Shown here piece by piece: positions 63,822 through 64,000 of a DNA stretch of 64,000 nucleotides. Position 1 is the stretch's first letter. Every line of letters begins with the position of its first letter. The DNA lies in contig NZ_FOIJ01000011.1 of NCBI RefSeq assembly GCF_900111745.1, positions 202,925 through 266,924 on the forward strand, in the 5' to 3' direction. The translations under genes and the position numbers were made by a program. The stretch comes from Stigmatella erecta (GTDB taxonomy: Bacteria; Myxococcota; Myxococcia; Myxococcales; Myxococcaceae). The notes below the pieces were generated by a model. The model worked only from the letters and a program-made list of their open reading frames with translations. It did not search any database and was not told where the DNA came from.

Positions 63822-64000
63822 ATGAGCACGCCCTACCGCCGCCTCGACCTCAACAACGCCGCCGTGCTGCTGGTGGACCACCAGGCGGGCCTGCTGTCGC
63901 TGGTGCGTGACTTCAACCCGGATCAGTTCAAGAACAACGTGCTGGCCCTGGCGGACCTGGCCGCCTTCTTCAAGCTGCCGGTGGTGCTGACCACCAGCTT
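63822..64000 (+). CDS. YcaC-like isochorismatase-family hydrolase, N-terminal part
   Basis: The gene runs off the right edge; 59 codons are visible. The ATG at MSTPYRRLDL is eight bases after AGAGG; an in-frame ATG two codons earlier is less well spaced. The segment NAAVLLVDHQAGLLSLV holds the family's first catalytic residue (Asp-19), and FKLPVVLTTSF matches the next strand in YcaC-type hydrolases. The catalytic Lys and Cys lie beyond the window. Confidence 0.85.
   Translation, partial: MSTPYRRLDLNNAAVLLVDHQAGLLSLVRDFNPDQFKNNVLALADLAAFFKLPVVLTTS

Overview
The window is very GC-rich and gene-dense, and it looks like a myxobacterial chromosome, most likely from the Stigmatella/Archangium/Myxococcus side of the order. 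That placement is inferred from content: a Dif-like chemosensory cluster, an MglA-type GTPase, paired PilT ATPases, a Pkn-type Ser/Thr kinase whose catalytic loop reads HRDLSPQN, many secreted lipoproteins, and Asp-Ser/Thr-Pro-rich linkers. I see no rRNA, tRNA, CRISPR array, insertion sequence or prophage.

Layout. Bases 1-4.6 kb hold secreted proteins on the minus strand: a truncated beta-propeller protein, a lipoprotein and a large PQQ/WD-like lipoprotein. Next are a plus-strand secreted protein and a complete minus-strand branched-chain amino acid ABC transporter operon (livK-H-M-G-F, 5.8-10.7 kb). At 10.8-17 kb are a small membrane protein, a PRC-barrel/DUF2382 stress protein, a Ser/Thr kinase, dnaK, grpE and a protein with a histone-H1-like tail. 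At 17.2-19.8 kb are a secreted nuclease/phosphatase-fold lipoprotein and a Gfo/Idh/MocA oxidoreductase.

From 29.9 down to 19.8 kb is one near-continuous minus-strand run: MglA-like GTPase, histidine kinase, ThiL, methyl-accepting protein, CheW, CheY, CheA, CheC, LarB, LarC. The MCP-CheW-CheY-CheA-CheC order matches the Myxococcus xanthus dif cluster, which controls exopolysaccharide and S-motility. At 30.1-36.9 kb on the plus strand are a GNAT acetyltransferase, a helical protein, an unusual PilT-like ATPase, PilT, and a BlaI-type repressor with an M56 peptidase under a strikingly clear promoter/operator.

At 37.8-43.8 kb is a metal-efflux operon: a TlpA-like thioredoxin, two small Cys-rich secreted proteins, an adaptor and a CzcA/CusA-type RND pump. 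A Cys/His repeat occurs twice in one small protein and four times in the adaptor; this is my best candidate for an under-described system. Two tandem 18-bp perfect palindromes follow the pump gene. From 44 to 64 kb are ornithine aminotransferase, a TonB-dependent receptor, a 740-residue membrane protein I cannot assign, a DinG-type helicase, a RegB/RegA-type redox two-component pair, a zinc-ribbon membrane protein overlapping an M50 peptidase, several lipoproteins and hydrolases, a large secreted GH2 glycosidase with PA14 and LamG modules, and the start of a YcaC-like hydrolase.

Many genes overlap by ATGA, GTGA or TAATG, so translational coupling is common. Coordinates were read by hand. Where two starts are plausible this is stated.
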